NCBI RefSeq assembly: GCF_000725805.1 | Contig: NZ_JOFT01000011.1 | Span: 124,001-188,000 of the forward strand | Origin: Streptomyces xanthophaeus | Lineage (GTDB): Bacteria; Actinomycetota; Actinomycetes; Streptomycetales; Streptomycetaceae | Length of the DNA: 64,000 bases | Direction: 5' to 3' | Shown: piece after piece, positions 50,858-59,475 of the stretch | Numbering within the stretch: the first letter of the stretch is position 1 | Layout: every line of letters starts with the position of its first letter | Notes under the pieces: generated by a model | Told to the model about the DNA's origin: nothing | Database searches by the model: none | Seen by the model: only the letters and a program-made list of their open reading frames with translations | Translations under genes and position numbers: made by a program

Positions 50858-51525
50858 CCGTTCGCGTGGTGCTCGCCGATGACCAGCCGCTGGTGCGGTC
50901 CGGTCTGCGCGTTCTCATGGCCGATCACCCCGACCTGGAGGTCGTCGGTGAGGCCGGCACCGGCGCCGAGGCGGTCCAGCTGGTCAGGGACGTCAGTCCC
51001 GACGTCGTGGTGATGGACATCCGGATGCCCGGCATGGACGGGATCGAGGCGACCCGCCTGATCATGTCCGGTCCGGCGACGACCCGCGTCCTCGTCCTGA
51101 CCACCTTCGACGAGGACGACTACGTCTACGGCGCCCTCCGGGCCGGCGCGAGCGGCTTCATGGTCAAGGACATGGCGCTGGACGACATCCTCGCGGCGGT
51201 CCGCGTGGTCGCCGCCGGGGACGCGCTGATCGCGCCGGGTGTGACGCGCCGTCTGATCGCCGACTTCGTCGGGCGCCCCGAAGCCGTCCCGGAGCGCTCG
51301 ACGCGCCCGCCGCGGCCGGTCGAGGGCATCACCGAACGGGAACGGGAGGTGCTGACCCTGGTCGGACGCGGCCGGTCGAACACCGAGATCGCGCAGGACC
51401 TCTTCATCACGGTGGCCACCGCCAAGTCGCACGTGTCACGGCTGCTCGCCAAACTGGGCGCCCGGGACCGGGTCCAGCTCGTGATCACCGCCTATGAGAT
51501 GGGGCTCGTCACGCCGCCTCGCTGA
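50854..51525 (+). CDS. NarL/FixJ-type response regulator
   Basis: The 223-residue protein has a receiver domain (VRVVLADDQPLVRSGLRVLM, phosphoacceptor Asp55 in VVVMDIRMPG, Lys in FMVKDMA) and a LuxR HTH (GITEREREVLTLVGRGRSNT, EIAQDLFITVATAKSHVSRL). ATG overlaps the kinase TGA. It very likely controls the divergent ABC transporter operon. The 3' end overlaps a convergent gene by 34 bases. Confidence 0.96.
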   Translation: MTVRVVLADDQPLVRSGLRVLMADHPDLEVVGEAGTGAEAVQLVRDVSPDVVVMDIRMPGMDGIEATRLIMSGPATTRVLVLTTFDEDDYVYGALRAGASGFMVKDMALDDILAAVRVVAAGDALIAPGVTRRLIADFVGRPEAVPERSTRPPRPVEGITEREREVLTLVGRGRSNTEIAQDLFITVATAKSHVSRLLAKLGARDRVQLVITAYEMGLVTPPR

Positions 51526-52061
51526 CGGCTGTCCCTGGTCCCCGTGGACGCGACGGACGGACGGTCCTCCTGCGAGAACGCGTAGGTCCGGACGGGGTCC
51601 AGGTGCAGTTCGTGGGGCCCGAAGCAGTCCGCTGCGAGGGTCGCGACCGGGGCACCGCAGGGGCAGGCCCGGTTGAGCCCCTTGTCGCCGGTCGGTCCGC
51701 AGCACCCACTGCTGTTCTTCCAGCCGGGCAGTGGCCGCAGGCCGGCGGCGTCCTCGGGGTGCACCAGCACCGTCCGTCGACTGCCCGCCGAGATGACGAA
51801 GCCGTCTTCCCCGCAGACCATGAGGCCGCGCGACTGAGCCGGCTTCGGGTCCTCCTGATCGTCCTGCACCACGTAGGGGGCTCCCCAGGGCTCGGGATCG
51901 ATCGCGTAGCGGCCCTGCGGAACGGTGGAAGGTGCCCGGCGCGTCTCCTTGTCCCGGTCGCGGTCGTCGCGGGAGACATCGGGGATGGCGGCCAGCTCGG
52001 CCAGCTCCGGCGTGATCGCGGTGCCGCACTTGGAACAGAGGAAGACGGTCGTGAAGGTCAT
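51492..52061 (-). CDS. Hypothetical protein with zinc-ribbon-like cysteines
   Basis: The 189-residue protein starts MTFTTVFLCSKCGTAITPEL (CxxC) and has NSSGCCGPTGDKGLNRACPC with more Cys near 135-150. It contains APYVVQDDQEDPKPAQSRGL and LVHPEDAAGLRPLPGW. This is a small Cys-rich cytoplasmic family of Streptomyces with no known role. Confidence 0.82.
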   Translation of the reverse strand: MTFTTVFLCSKCGTAITPELAELAAIPDVSRDDRDRDKETRRAPSTVPQGRYAIDPEPWGAPYVVQDDQEDPKPAQSRGLMVCGEDGFVISAGSRRTVLVHPEDAAGLRPLPGWKNSSGCCGPTGDKGLNRACPCGAPVATLAADCFGPHELHLDPVRTYAFSQEDRPSVASTGTRDSRQRGGVTSPIS

Positions 52062-52187
52062 CCCCTCGTTGTAGCCCTCAGAGCTCCTGCTTCGCATCCT
52101 CGTTTCGCCCCCGCAGCTCGCGCGGGTCGCGGAACGCGCCCTCCCGCCGGGCCCGTCGCTGCACCGGAGCGCCGCGCGCCTCGGTGT

Positions 52188-53078
52188 TCAGGCCCCGGCG
52201 CTCCCCGTGTCCCGCTCGACGGGGATCCACAGCTGGGAGCCGGTCTGCGTGCCGACCTCCACCGGCTGTGTCCGCAGGAGTTCCGGGCCCGGCCGGGTCG
52301 TGTACGGGTTCGAGGGGAACCACTGTGTGAACACGTCCCGCCACAGGTCCTGGAGGGCGCTCGGGTAGGGCCCGTGGTTGTCGAAGACCGCCCAGGTCCC
52401 GGGCGGCACGTCGAGGGTGTCGAGGGCGTCGGGCTCCTCGGCGGCCGTCTCGGGACCGGTCACCGCGCCGATCCAGTAGTCCACCTCGGCTCCCTCCTCC
52501 CGGCTGTCGGTCAGGTGCACCACCGCCGACAGGATCCCCTCCGGTTCCCCCTCGGCCAGCTCCTTCATCCGTACGACCGCCCGCTCCCCCAGACTCTCCA
52601 GGTGCGCCGCGGCGGCCGCGTTGAGCCCCTTGTGCACGAGCGGGACCCGGGCCTTCCTGCCGATGATCCGGAACCGCTGTTTCTCCACGAGCCGGTACCG
52701 CATGGCCGCGCTGCCTTCGACGACGACACGGAAGGACATGCGCGGCTGGGCCGTGAGCACCGCACCCGCGCGCCGGGCCTCGCCCGGGCCGATGCCGTGC
52801 ACCGACCGGAACGCCCGGGCGAACGCCTCGCCCGAGCCGTACCCGTAGCGCACCGCGACATCGAGCAGGGTCAGTTCCCCGGCCAGCACTTCGGCCCCGG
52901 CGAGCGTCATCCGCCGGCGCCGCACGTAGACCGGGAGGGGCATCCCGGCGAGCGCGGAGAACAGCCGCCGGAAGTGGTACTCCGACACCGCGGCGATCCG
53001 GGCCACCTCGGCCATGTCGATCTCCCCGTCGAGGCAGCCCTCCAGGTGGTCCAGCGCCTGATTCAGCCGCTCCAGCAC
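52188..53078 (-). CDS. AraC family regulator with GyrI-like ligand domain
   Basis: The 296-residue protein has an N-terminal AraC HTH (EIDMAEVARIAAVSEYHFRR, LTLLDVAVRYGYGSGEAFAR) and a C-terminal GyrI/Rob-like domain from about 125. The latter shows YRLVEKQRFRIIGRKARVPL, VDYWIGAVTGPE and DVPPGTWAVFDNHGPYPSAL...WFPSNPY. Such proteins sense small amphipathic molecules. It is paralogous along its length to the regulator at 54458, and both flank one esterase gene. Confidence 0.93.
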   Translation of the reverse strand: MLERLNQALDHLEGCLDGEIDMAEVARIAAVSEYHFRRLFSALAGMPLPVYVRRRRMTLAGAEVLAGELTLLDVAVRYGYGSGEAFARAFRSVHGIGPGEARRAGAVLTAQPRMSFRVVVEGSAAMRYRLVEKQRFRIIGRKARVPLVHKGLNAAAAAHLESLGERAVVRMKELAEGEPEGILSAVVHLTDSREEGAEVDYWIGAVTGPETAAEEPDALDTLDVPPGTWAVFDNHGPYPSALQDLWRDVFTQWFPSNPYTTRPGPELLRTQPVEVGTQTGSQLWIPVERDTGSAGA

Positions 53079-53175
53079 GGGTATCCGTCCTTCCGTCTCG
53101 TGTCCCCGCCGCAGGAACGCCCGCCCTGCGCGCTCGGGCCGTCATGACGGAGTAGAGGCAATCCGATCGCGTCCC

Positions 53176-53207
53176 GCCCGACAGATCCGGTACGGGAACT
53201 GTCGGGC
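53176..53207. promoter_or_regulatory. Inverted repeat upstream of the esterase gene
   Basis: 9-bp arms GCCCGACAG / CTGTCGGGC with a 14-base gap, 34 bases before ATG 53241. It may be an operator for a flanking AraC-GyrI regulator. Confidence 0.5.
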
Positions 53208-53240
53208 AGGAGACCCTGGCGTCATCTGAGGATTACCCCC

Positions 53241-54356
53241 ATGACTGACATTAAGGGATTTTGCGACCCGCGGTTCGGCGCCGTCCGTGAGGCACTTGCC
53301 GCTTCGCTCGCCAAGGAGGACGTGGGCGCCTCGGCGGCCGTCTACGTCGGCGGCGAGCCGGTGGTCGACATCTGGGGCGGGTACGCCGACGCGGACCGCT
53401 GCGTCACCTGGGAGCGCGACACCCTCACCGGTGTGAACTCGACGACCAAGAACATGACCGCCCTGTGCGCACTGGTCCTGGCGGACCGGGGCGAGCTCGA
53501 CCTGTCGGCGCCGGTCGCCGCCTATTGGCCCGAGTTCGCCGCGGCCGGCAAGGAGAACGTGCTGGTACGGCACGTGCTGTCGCACACGGCGGGCCTGCCG
53601 GACCTGTCCGGGCCGACGGCGGTCGAGGAGCTCTGCGACTGGGAGGCCGTGACGAGGGGGCTCGCCGCGCAGGCCCCCGAATGGGAGCCGGGAACGGCCG
53701 CCGGCTATCACGCGCTCACCTTCGGGTTCCTGGTCGGTGAGATCGTCCGCCGCATCACCGGCCGCAGCCTCGGCGCGTTCTTCGCCGGGGAAGTGGCGAA
53801 GCCGCTGGGCGCGGACTTCCACATCGGGCTGTCCGCCGAGCACGACCACCGCGTCGCACCACTCATCCCGCCGCCGGCGCTGACCGACGAGTACACCGCC
53901 AGCGCACCGCCCGGGCCGGACGGCACACGCCGGGAGCACACCGGCCCCGCGATCCGGGTCAAGGACGCCAATTCCGTGGCCTGGCGCCGTGCGCAGATCC
54001 CCGCGGTGAACGGCTTCGGCAACGCACGCTCCGTCGGCCTCGTCCAGTCGGTACTGGCGAACCAGGGGTCGGCCGGCGGCGTACGCCTGCTGTCCCCCCA
54101 GGGCTGCGAGCCCGCATGGCAGGAGGTGTTCCACGGCGATGACCGCGTCCTGCGGACACCGATGTCCTGGACGGCGGGCTTCGGCAGGTTCGGCAACACC
54201 TTCGGCTGGGGCGGCTGGGGCGGCTCGCTGGTCGTGAGCGATCCGGGCTCGCGGATGACGGTTGCCTACGTCATGAACCAGATGAGCGACCGGGACCAGC
54301 AGGAGGACGACCGCGGCATGGAGATCGTGATGGCCGCCTACAGCGGACTGCACTGA
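53241..54356 (+). CDS. Serine hydrolase, beta-lactamase/EstB (family VIII esterase) type
   Basis: The 371-residue protein starts MTDIKGFCDPRFGAVREALA. It has the S-x-x-K nucleophile motif STTK (67-70), the Tyr motif in GYHALTFGFLVGEI, and a W-G-G motif near the end (FGWGGWGGSLV) in place of the KTG box. This set is that of family VIII esterases rather than true beta-lactamases. No signal peptide is seen, so it is cytoplasmic. Confidence 0.93.
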   Translation: MTDIKGFCDPRFGAVREALAASLAKEDVGASAAVYVGGEPVVDIWGGYADADRCVTWERDTLTGVNSTTKNMTALCALVLADRGELDLSAPVAAYWPEFAAAGKENVLVRHVLSHTAGLPDLSGPTAVEELCDWEAVTRGLAAQAPEWEPGTAAGYHALTFGFLVGEIVRRITGRSLGAFFAGEVAKPLGADFHIGLSAEHDHRVAPLIPPPALTDEYTASAPPGPDGTRREHTGPAIRVKDANSVAWRRAQIPAVNGFGNARSVGLVQSVLANQGSAGGVRLLSPQGCEPAWQEVFHGDDRVLRTPMSWTAGFGRFGNTFGWGGWGGSLVVSDPGSRMTVAYVMNQMSDRDQQEDDRGMEIVMAAYSGLH

Positions 54357-54457
54357 CACGCCCGCCTCGGGACCGGCTGGCGCCTGATCGGATCGGACCG
54401 CAGCGGTCGGGTACGGCCGGGGTTCTTCCGGCAGGGTGGACAGCGAAAGGAGGCCTC

Positions 54458-55327
54458 GTGATCTCGGAACTCAACCGGCTCGTCGACCTCGTCGAGGAGC
54501 ACCTCGCCGAGGAGCTCGACGTCAACGGACTGGCCAGGGAGCTCGGCACGACCGAATACCACCTGCGCCGGATGTTCTCGTCGCTGGCCAGCATGCCGCT
54601 GTCGGAGTACGTGCGCCGGCGCCGGATGACGGTCGCCGCTGCCGACGTCGTCCGCGGCGAGGACGATCTGCTGGGCATCGCCGTCCGGCACGGATACGGC
54701 TCGACCGAGGCGTTCGGACGCGCGTTCCGCGCGGTCCACGGCGCCGGCCCCCGTGACGTGCGCCGCGACGGAGGCCCCCTGCGCACACAACCACGGCTCA
54801 GGATCCGCCTGACCGTCGAAGGGAGCATCCCCATGGACACCCGTCTCGTCGACCGCCCCGCGTTCCGGCTGGTCGGACACGCAGCCCGGGTCCCGCTCAT
54901 CCACCAGGGCGTCAACCCGCACATCCAGGAGCACATCACCGCACTGCCGCCGCAGGAGCACCTCCGGCTGAAGGCCCTCGCCGATGCCGAACCGGGAGGC
55001 CTGCTGCAAGTCTGCGACGACCTCGACCCCGACGGGGCGGAGGGCAGCGAACTGACCTACCTGCACGGGGTCGCCGTCTCCGGGGACACGCCGGCCCCCG
55101 AGGACCTCGACGCCATCGAGGTACCGGCCGGCCGGTGGGCGGTCTTCCGCAGTGCCGGGCCGCATCCGCAGGCCCTGCAGACGACCTGGGCCGCGACCGC
55201 GACCGAGTGGTTCCCCTCCAACCCCTGGCGTCTGCGGCCAGGCCCCTCGATCGTCGCGGTCCTGGAGCGCGCGGCGGACTTCAGCACCGCGACCTGCGAA
55301 CTGTGGCTGCCCGTCGAACCCGCGTGA
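54458..55327 (+). CDS. AraC family regulator with GyrI-like ligand domain
   Basis: The 289-residue protein mirrors the gene at 52188. Its AraC HTH has DVNGLARELGTTEYHLRRMF and DLLGIAVRHGYGSTEAFGRA. Its GyrI-like domain has TRLVDRPAFRLVGHAARVPL, LTYLHGVAVSGD and EVPAGRWAVFRSAGPHPQAL...WFPSNPW. It starts with GTG at 54458 after AAAGGAGG. It lies 101 bases after the esterase gene on the same strand. Confidence 0.93.
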   Translation: MISELNRLVDLVEEHLAEELDVNGLARELGTTEYHLRRMFSSLASMPLSEYVRRRRMTVAAADVVRGEDDLLGIAVRHGYGSTEAFGRAFRAVHGAGPRDVRRDGGPLRTQPRLRIRLTVEGSIPMDTRLVDRPAFRLVGHAARVPLIHQGVNPHIQEHITALPPQEHLRLKALADAEPGGLLQVCDDLDPDGAEGSELTYLHGVAVSGDTPAPEDLDAIEVPAGRWAVFRSAGPHPQALQTTWAATATEWFPSNPWRLRPGPSIVAVLERAADFSTATCELWLPVEPA

Positions 55328-55338
55328 CGGCCTGAGCC

Positions 55339-55376
55339 AGCGGACCGCAGGGCCCGGCCGGGCCCTGCGGTCCGCT
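55339..55376. terminator. Strong bidirectional hairpin terminator
   Basis: Perfect 17-bp arms (AGCGGACCGCAGGGCCC and its complement) with loop GGCC, between convergent genes ending at 55327 and 55399. Confidence 0.9.
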
Positions 55377-55398
55377 CCCTCTCCAGGGCCCCGCTGCG

Positions 55399-56610
55399 TC
55401 AGCGGGTGACCGCGGCAACGCCTTGCTGCGGGCGGGTCCGCACGCCCCAGCGGGCAAGGGAGGGGCCGGCAGCGCCCAGCGCCGCGAAGAACAGCCCCAG
55501 CAGCAGCCAGCCCGTCGTGCCGAGGCCCAGCACCACCGTGGTGAGGATCGCGGGGGCAAGGGCCTGGCCGGCGCTGAAGCCGAGACCGAGGAGGCCTTGG
55601 TACTGGCCCTGGGCATGGTCGGGGGCGAGACCGAAGCCCAGGGCGAAGCCCGCCGAGGACTCCCAGACCTCTGCCAGGCTGTGGACGAAGATCGCCGCCA
55701 GGACCAGTCCCGCTGCCGCCCAGACCGGGGTGTAAGCGGCCAGCGCCATCATCGGGCAGCTGACGAGGAAGAGCAGACCCGCAGTGCGAAAGGCCCTGCC
55801 CCCGTCGTACGGGGTCTCGATACGGGAGCCGATCCTGGTCTGCATCAGTACGCAGAAGGCGGCATTGACGGCGAACAGCGCCGCCACCGTCCAGCGCGGC
55901 GCTTCGGTGTGTTCGGAGATCCAGATCGGCAGGAGCAGGGAGACCACCGGGTACTGCAGGCCCATGGCCCCGTAGAGGGCGGTGAACGTCAGGTACGGGC
56001 GGTCCGTGAAAGCGAGCCAGCGACGCTGCTGCGGCGGTGCCGGCAGCACCGGATAGCGCGGCAGCAGGAGCAGGAGCACCGCACACAGGGCGAAGCTCGC
56101 CGCGTTGCCGAGGATCAGCGTGACATAGGCGCCACGGGTGTCGGCGGCCAGCGCCAGCCCGGCACCCACCGTTCCGAGAATGACGCCCAGGTTGACGAAG
56201 GTGCGCAGCTTCGCCCGGAACCGGGCCGGGCGCTCACCCCCGACCCGGACCACCAGAGCGCCCCAGGCGGCCCCGCCCATCGCTGCGGCGATCTGGTCGA
56301 CCGTGGCGATGACCGTGAGCGCGGCCCAGCTCTCGACGAGGACGAGGGCTGCCATCGACATCGACTGGACCGCGAGGGCCAGCATCATGACCGTGCGCGC
56401 CCCGCGCCGGTCGGCGAGATGCCCACCGGGTATCCCTGCGCACAAGCCGATCAGTCCGGCGATGGTGAGCGCGGCGCCGACCTGCACCGCGGGCAGGCCC
56501 ACGACCAAGGTGAAGTAGAGCGCCGACGCCGCGTTGAACAGACCGTTGCCGACCCGGTTGGTGAAACTGGCGGCGATCAGCACGCGCTCCGGCCCGCTGT
56601 CCCCCGCCAT
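55399..56610 (-). CDS. MFS transporter
   Basis: The 403-residue protein has about 12 membrane helices. It shows NRVGNGLFNAASALYFTLVV at the start, the loop motif GGHLADRRGARTVMMLALAV, and PDHAQGQYQGLLGLGFSAGQ in the second half. It is probably a proton-driven drug or metabolite exporter. Starts at 56646 or 56670 are possible, but ATG 56610 has the better upstream GGATAGGG. Confidence 0.92.
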   Translation of the reverse strand: MAGDSGPERVLIAASFTNRVGNGLFNAASALYFTLVVGLPAVQVGAALTIAGLIGLCAGIPGGHLADRRGARTVMMLALAVQSMSMAALVLVESWAALTVIATVDQIAAAMGGAAWGALVVRVGGERPARFRAKLRTFVNLGVILGTVGAGLALAADTRGAYVTLILGNAASFALCAVLLLLLPRYPVLPAPPQQRRWLAFTDRPYLTFTALYGAMGLQYPVVSLLLPIWISEHTEAPRWTVAALFAVNAAFCVLMQTRIGSRIETPYDGGRAFRTAGLLFLVSCPMMALAAYTPVWAAAGLVLAAIFVHSLAEVWESSAGFALGFGLAPDHAQGQYQGLLGLGFSAGQALAPAILTTVVLGLGTTGWLLLGLFFAALGAAGPSLARWGVRTRPQQGVAAVTR

Positions 56611-56709
56611 GCGCCCTATCCGGCCTGCCGGCCCACCTTTGATCATGGACGGCACGCTAGCAGCGGGCACCCGGCCCGCCGCCGTGGACCAAGTGCTACG
56701 CCCTACGGG

Positions 56710-57072
56710 CTACGCGCTACGGGCCTCGTCGTACGCGGCGCGCGCCGCCTGGACGTCGGCCGTACGGCGCTCGGTCCACCGGGCGAGCGCCCACACCTGT
56801 TCGGCGGCCTCACGGCCCAGGTCGGTGAGCGAGTAGTCCACGCGGGGCGGGATCACGGCCTGCGCGTCGCGCCGCAGGAACCCGTCGCGCTCCAGCGTGC
56901 GGAGGGTCTGGGTCAGCATCTTCTCGCTGATTCCGGCTGCTTCGCGGCGTAGTTCGCTGAACCGGTACGGGCGCTCGACCAGGGCGGCGAGGACGAGGAC
57001 GCCCCAGCGGCTGGTGACGTGTTCCAGCACGCCGCGGGAGGGGCACATGGGAGCCTTCACACTTACCTGCAT
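56710..57072 (-). CDS. HxlR family transcriptional regulator
   Basis: The 120-residue winged-helix protein has CPSRGVLEHVTSRWGVLVLA, FSELRREAAGISEKMLTQTL, RTLERDGFLRRD and VDYSLTDLGREAAEQVWALA. Cys10 lies at the position that senses aldehydes, quinones or diamide in HypR/QorR-type members. It is divergent from an NmrA/QOR2-type reductase, the typical QorR arrangement. Confidence 0.94.
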   Translation of the reverse strand: MQVSVKAPMCPSRGVLEHVTSRWGVLVLAALVERPYRFSELRREAAGISEKMLTQTLRTLERDGFLRRDAQAVIPPRVDYSLTDLGREAAEQVWALARWTERRTADVQAARAAYDEARSA

Positions 57073-57101
57073 GTAAGTACCTTACCCAAAAGTGTGTACT
57101 T
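57061..57101. promoter_or_regulatory. HxlR operator region with two dyads
   Basis: ACTTAC-CTGCAT-GTAAGT (57061-57078) covers the regulator start codon. AAGTAC...GTACTT (57075-57080 and 57096-57101) lies next to it. Both share the AAGTAC/GTACTT half-site typical of QorR/HxlR binding. Confidence 0.7.
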
Positions 57102-57180
57102 CCGAATAGTTAGCGCTCTCCGTACGGTGGTGACACCAACCGACCCGCCCGCACCGCCGGACCCCACCCAGGAGCGCACC

Positions 57181-58044
57181 ATGAGCCGCATCGTCGTCAC
57201 CGGAGCCACCGGATCCCTCGGCCGCCTCGTCATCGAGGAACTCCTCGAACGGGTCCCCGCCGAGCGCGTCGCCGTCGTCGTACGCGACAAGGAGAAGGCG
57301 GCCGACCTGGCCGCGCGCGGCATCGACGTCCGGGTCGCCGACTACGACGAGCCGGCCGCCCTGGCCGGGGCCTTCGGAGCCGGCGACCGGGTCCTGCTGA
57401 TCTCGGGCAGCGAGGTCGGACGCCGGGTGCCGCAGCACACCGCCGTGATCGACGCGGCGAAGGCGGCCGGCGTGGCACAGCTCGCCTACACCGGCATCCT
57501 CGGCGGGCCCGGGGCGGACTTCGACCTGGCGGCCGAGCACAAGGCCACCGAGCAGGCGATCCTCGACTCGGGGCTGCCGTACACGTTCCTGCGCAACGGC
57601 TGGTACCACGAGAACTACACCGCCCAGCTGGCCGCGGTCCTGGAGCACGGCACGGTCGTCGGCAGCGTCGGCGAAGGCCGGATCACCTCCGCCGCGCGGG
57701 CCGACTACGCCGCGGCCGCCGCCGTCGTACTGACCGGCGAGGGTCACCTGGACGCGGTCTACGAGCTGTCCGGCGACACGGCCTGGAGCCTGGCGGAGTA
57801 CGCCGCCGAGGTCGCGGGCCAGTCCGGCCGCGAGGTCGCGTACGCCGAGGTGCCGGCCGACACCCACCTGGGCATCCTGACCGGCGCCGGGGTGCCCGAG
57901 GGCTTCGCGGCGCTCCTCGTCGACGTGGACGCGGCGATCTCGCGCGGCCGGCTGGCCGGGACCAGTGGCGACCTGGCCCGGCTCATCGGACGCCCGACGA
58001 CCCCGGTGGCCTCGGCCATCGCCACGGCCCTCGCGGGAGCCTAG
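57181..58044 (+). CDS. NmrA/QOR2-type NAD(P)H quinone oxidoreductase
   Basis: The 287-residue protein has the Rossmann start SRIVVTGATGSLGRLVIEEL (GxxGxxG). It also has VVVRDKEKAADLAARGIDVR, YTGILGGPGADFDLAAEHKA and TEQAILDSGLPYTFLRNGWY. This matches QOR2-like reductases, which detoxify quinones with NADPH. The divergent HxlR regulator and shared dyads suggest induction by electrophiles. Confidence 0.94.
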   Translation: MSRIVVTGATGSLGRLVIEELLERVPAERVAVVVRDKEKAADLAARGIDVRVADYDEPAALAGAFGAGDRVLLISGSEVGRRVPQHTAVIDAAKAAGVAQLAYTGILGGPGADFDLAAEHKATEQAILDSGLPYTFLRNGWYHENYTAQLAAVLEHGTVVGSVGEGRITSAARADYAAAAAVVLTGEGHLDAVYELSGDTAWSLAEYAAEVAGQSGREVAYAEVPADTHLGILTGAGVPEGFAALLVDVDAAISRGRLAGTSGDLARLIGRPTTPVASAIATALAGA

Positions 58045-58661
58045 GCCAGGTGTTCCAGCAGCCAGGAGCCGTGCGCGTCGGAGATCAGCAGGCCGCCCGG
58101 GTCCGCGGCGCCGGTGGTGTTGTCGTCGAAGTCGCCGTCGCTCAGCTCGCTGGTGAAGTCGCCGCTGACCACCTTGACCATCTTCAGCTTCCGCGGCCAG
58201 CTGCCGAGCGCGCCCAGCGCGGGCCTCTCCTCCGGGGAGGGCGCCGTTCCGTTGAAGGAGACGTACGTGGCGGTTCGATGGTCCTCCGCCTGGCTCTCCA
58301 TCTTGGCGAGGGCGTAGCGGACCGCCAGGGCTCCCCGGCCGATGCCGCCCGCGGCCAGGGGGGCCTCGCCGGTCTGCTCGGCCGCCGTCCGCCGGAGAAC
58401 CTCCGCGACCGTGTCCGCCAAGTCCGCCAGAGGGGCAGCGCCGTCGTCGAAGCCGACCAGGACGAGGTCGTAGCCACTGGCGCGCACCGCATCGCCGAAC
58501 GAGTACGCGGCGGGGTAGAGGCGGGCTTGGAGCGCATCCAGGTCGGTCACACCCGCTCCCGCCTTGCTCGCCAGAATGAGCGGCTTGACGATGCCTTCGC
58601 CGTTCGCGGGAAGGAGGCGCGCGGTTCCGCCGTCGAGCTTCCATTCCTGGGCCGATGCCAT
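58041..58661 (-). CDS. Alpha/beta-hydrolase-like protein lacking the usual nucleophile
   Basis: The 206-residue protein starts MASAQEWKLDGGTARLLPAN after GGAGG. It shows LYPAAYSFGDAVRASGYDLV, LVGFDDGAAPLADLADTVAE, then GGIGRGALAVRYALAKMESQ, where lipases have G-[HR]-S-x-G-G-L.ARYAL. The elbow Ser is absent (GIGRG), although the end has VVSGDFTSELSDGDFDDNTT and DAHGSWLLEH with a possible His. It may be a non-catalytic relative. Stops of this and the convergent gene overlap by 4 bases. Confidence 0.7.
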   Translation of the reverse strand: MASAQEWKLDGGTARLLPANGEGIVKPLILASKAGAGVTDLDALQARLYPAAYSFGDAVRASGYDLVLVGFDDGAAPLADLADTVAEVLRRTAAEQTGEAPLAAGGIGRGALAVRYALAKMESQAEDHRTATYVSFNGTAPSPEERPALGALGSWPRKLKMVKVVSGDFTSELSDGDFDDNTTGAADPGGLLISDAHGSWLLEHLA

Positions 58662-59029
58662 GGGTCCTCCAAGGGACGGGTTCGAGTGGTGTGGTCGCCA
58701 CATCGGCGCACGGGCCAAGAGAAGCGGTACGGCTACGGAGGGCAAAAGAGCAGAATCAGGCCACCAGGCCGAGAGTCGATTATCAGCCGACGGCGCCTGG
58801 CACAGGACCTCGCCTGCGAGAACGGCCCGCACACCAGTCAGCACCTGGGCTCAGAACCGGCCAACCGAACCGCGCAGTGGCCGAGCGCGGGATTCCGACC
58901 GCTCTTTCGCGCCAGGTCCAGCCCTGCGCCGCTCCGTGCGCGCTCCTGCACTCCTCAAGGGGTTGCCCGCCGTCCCTCCGGCGCCGTGCGGCGGGAATCA
59001 AGGACCACGACCGCTGCGTTGCCCCCTGC
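58662..59029. other. Intergenic, no supported gene
   Basis: About 370 bases between divergent genes with no recognisable coding sequence. Confidence 0.4.
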
Positions 59030-59443
59030 ATGGGCGAAGCTTCCCCGTACGGCCATGAGCGCGGCGGCCCGGCCGCTTCCGCGGCGGTCCGCGCACGCCT
59101 CGCGGCCGACCGCGCCGACACCCTCGTACGGACGGCCGCGCTGAGCCGCGACTTCGACGGGATCGTCGCGGCGAACGCCCTGGTCGCGGTCGACGACGAG
59201 CACGACCCCGAGGGAGCCAGCACCGCCTTCGAACGGGCCCACGTGGCCGCCCTGATGGCGCGGGCACGCGAGCACCTGGACGAACTGGACCGGGCGCTGG
59301 AACGCCTCGAACAGGGCGAGTACGGACAGTGCGAAGTCTGCGGCACGACGATTGCGCCCGAGCGCCTGGAGATCCGTCCGGCGGCGACCACCTGCGTCCA
59401 CTGCGCCCGGTCCGAGCCGCGCCGACCGCCACGCACCGCCTGA
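59030..59443 (+). CDS. TraR/DksA-type zinc-finger protein
   Basis: The 137-residue protein has a helical first part (VRARLAADRADTLVRTAALS, FERAHVAALMARAREHLDEL) and the C4 zinc finger CEVCGTTIAPERLEIRPAAT followed by CVHC. The acidic coiled-coil tip of true DksA (DxxDxA) is not clear. These Streptomyces proteins may bind RNA polymerase; the role is unproven. Confidence 0.92.
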   Translation: MGEASPYGHERGGPAASAAVRARLAADRADTLVRTAALSRDFDGIVAANALVAVDDEHDPEGASTAFERAHVAALMARAREHLDELDRALERLEQGEYGQCEVCGTTIAPERLEIRPAATTCVHCARSEPRRPPRTA

Positions 59444-59475
59444 CCCCAGCCGTAGGGCCATGCCGACAGCAGCGG

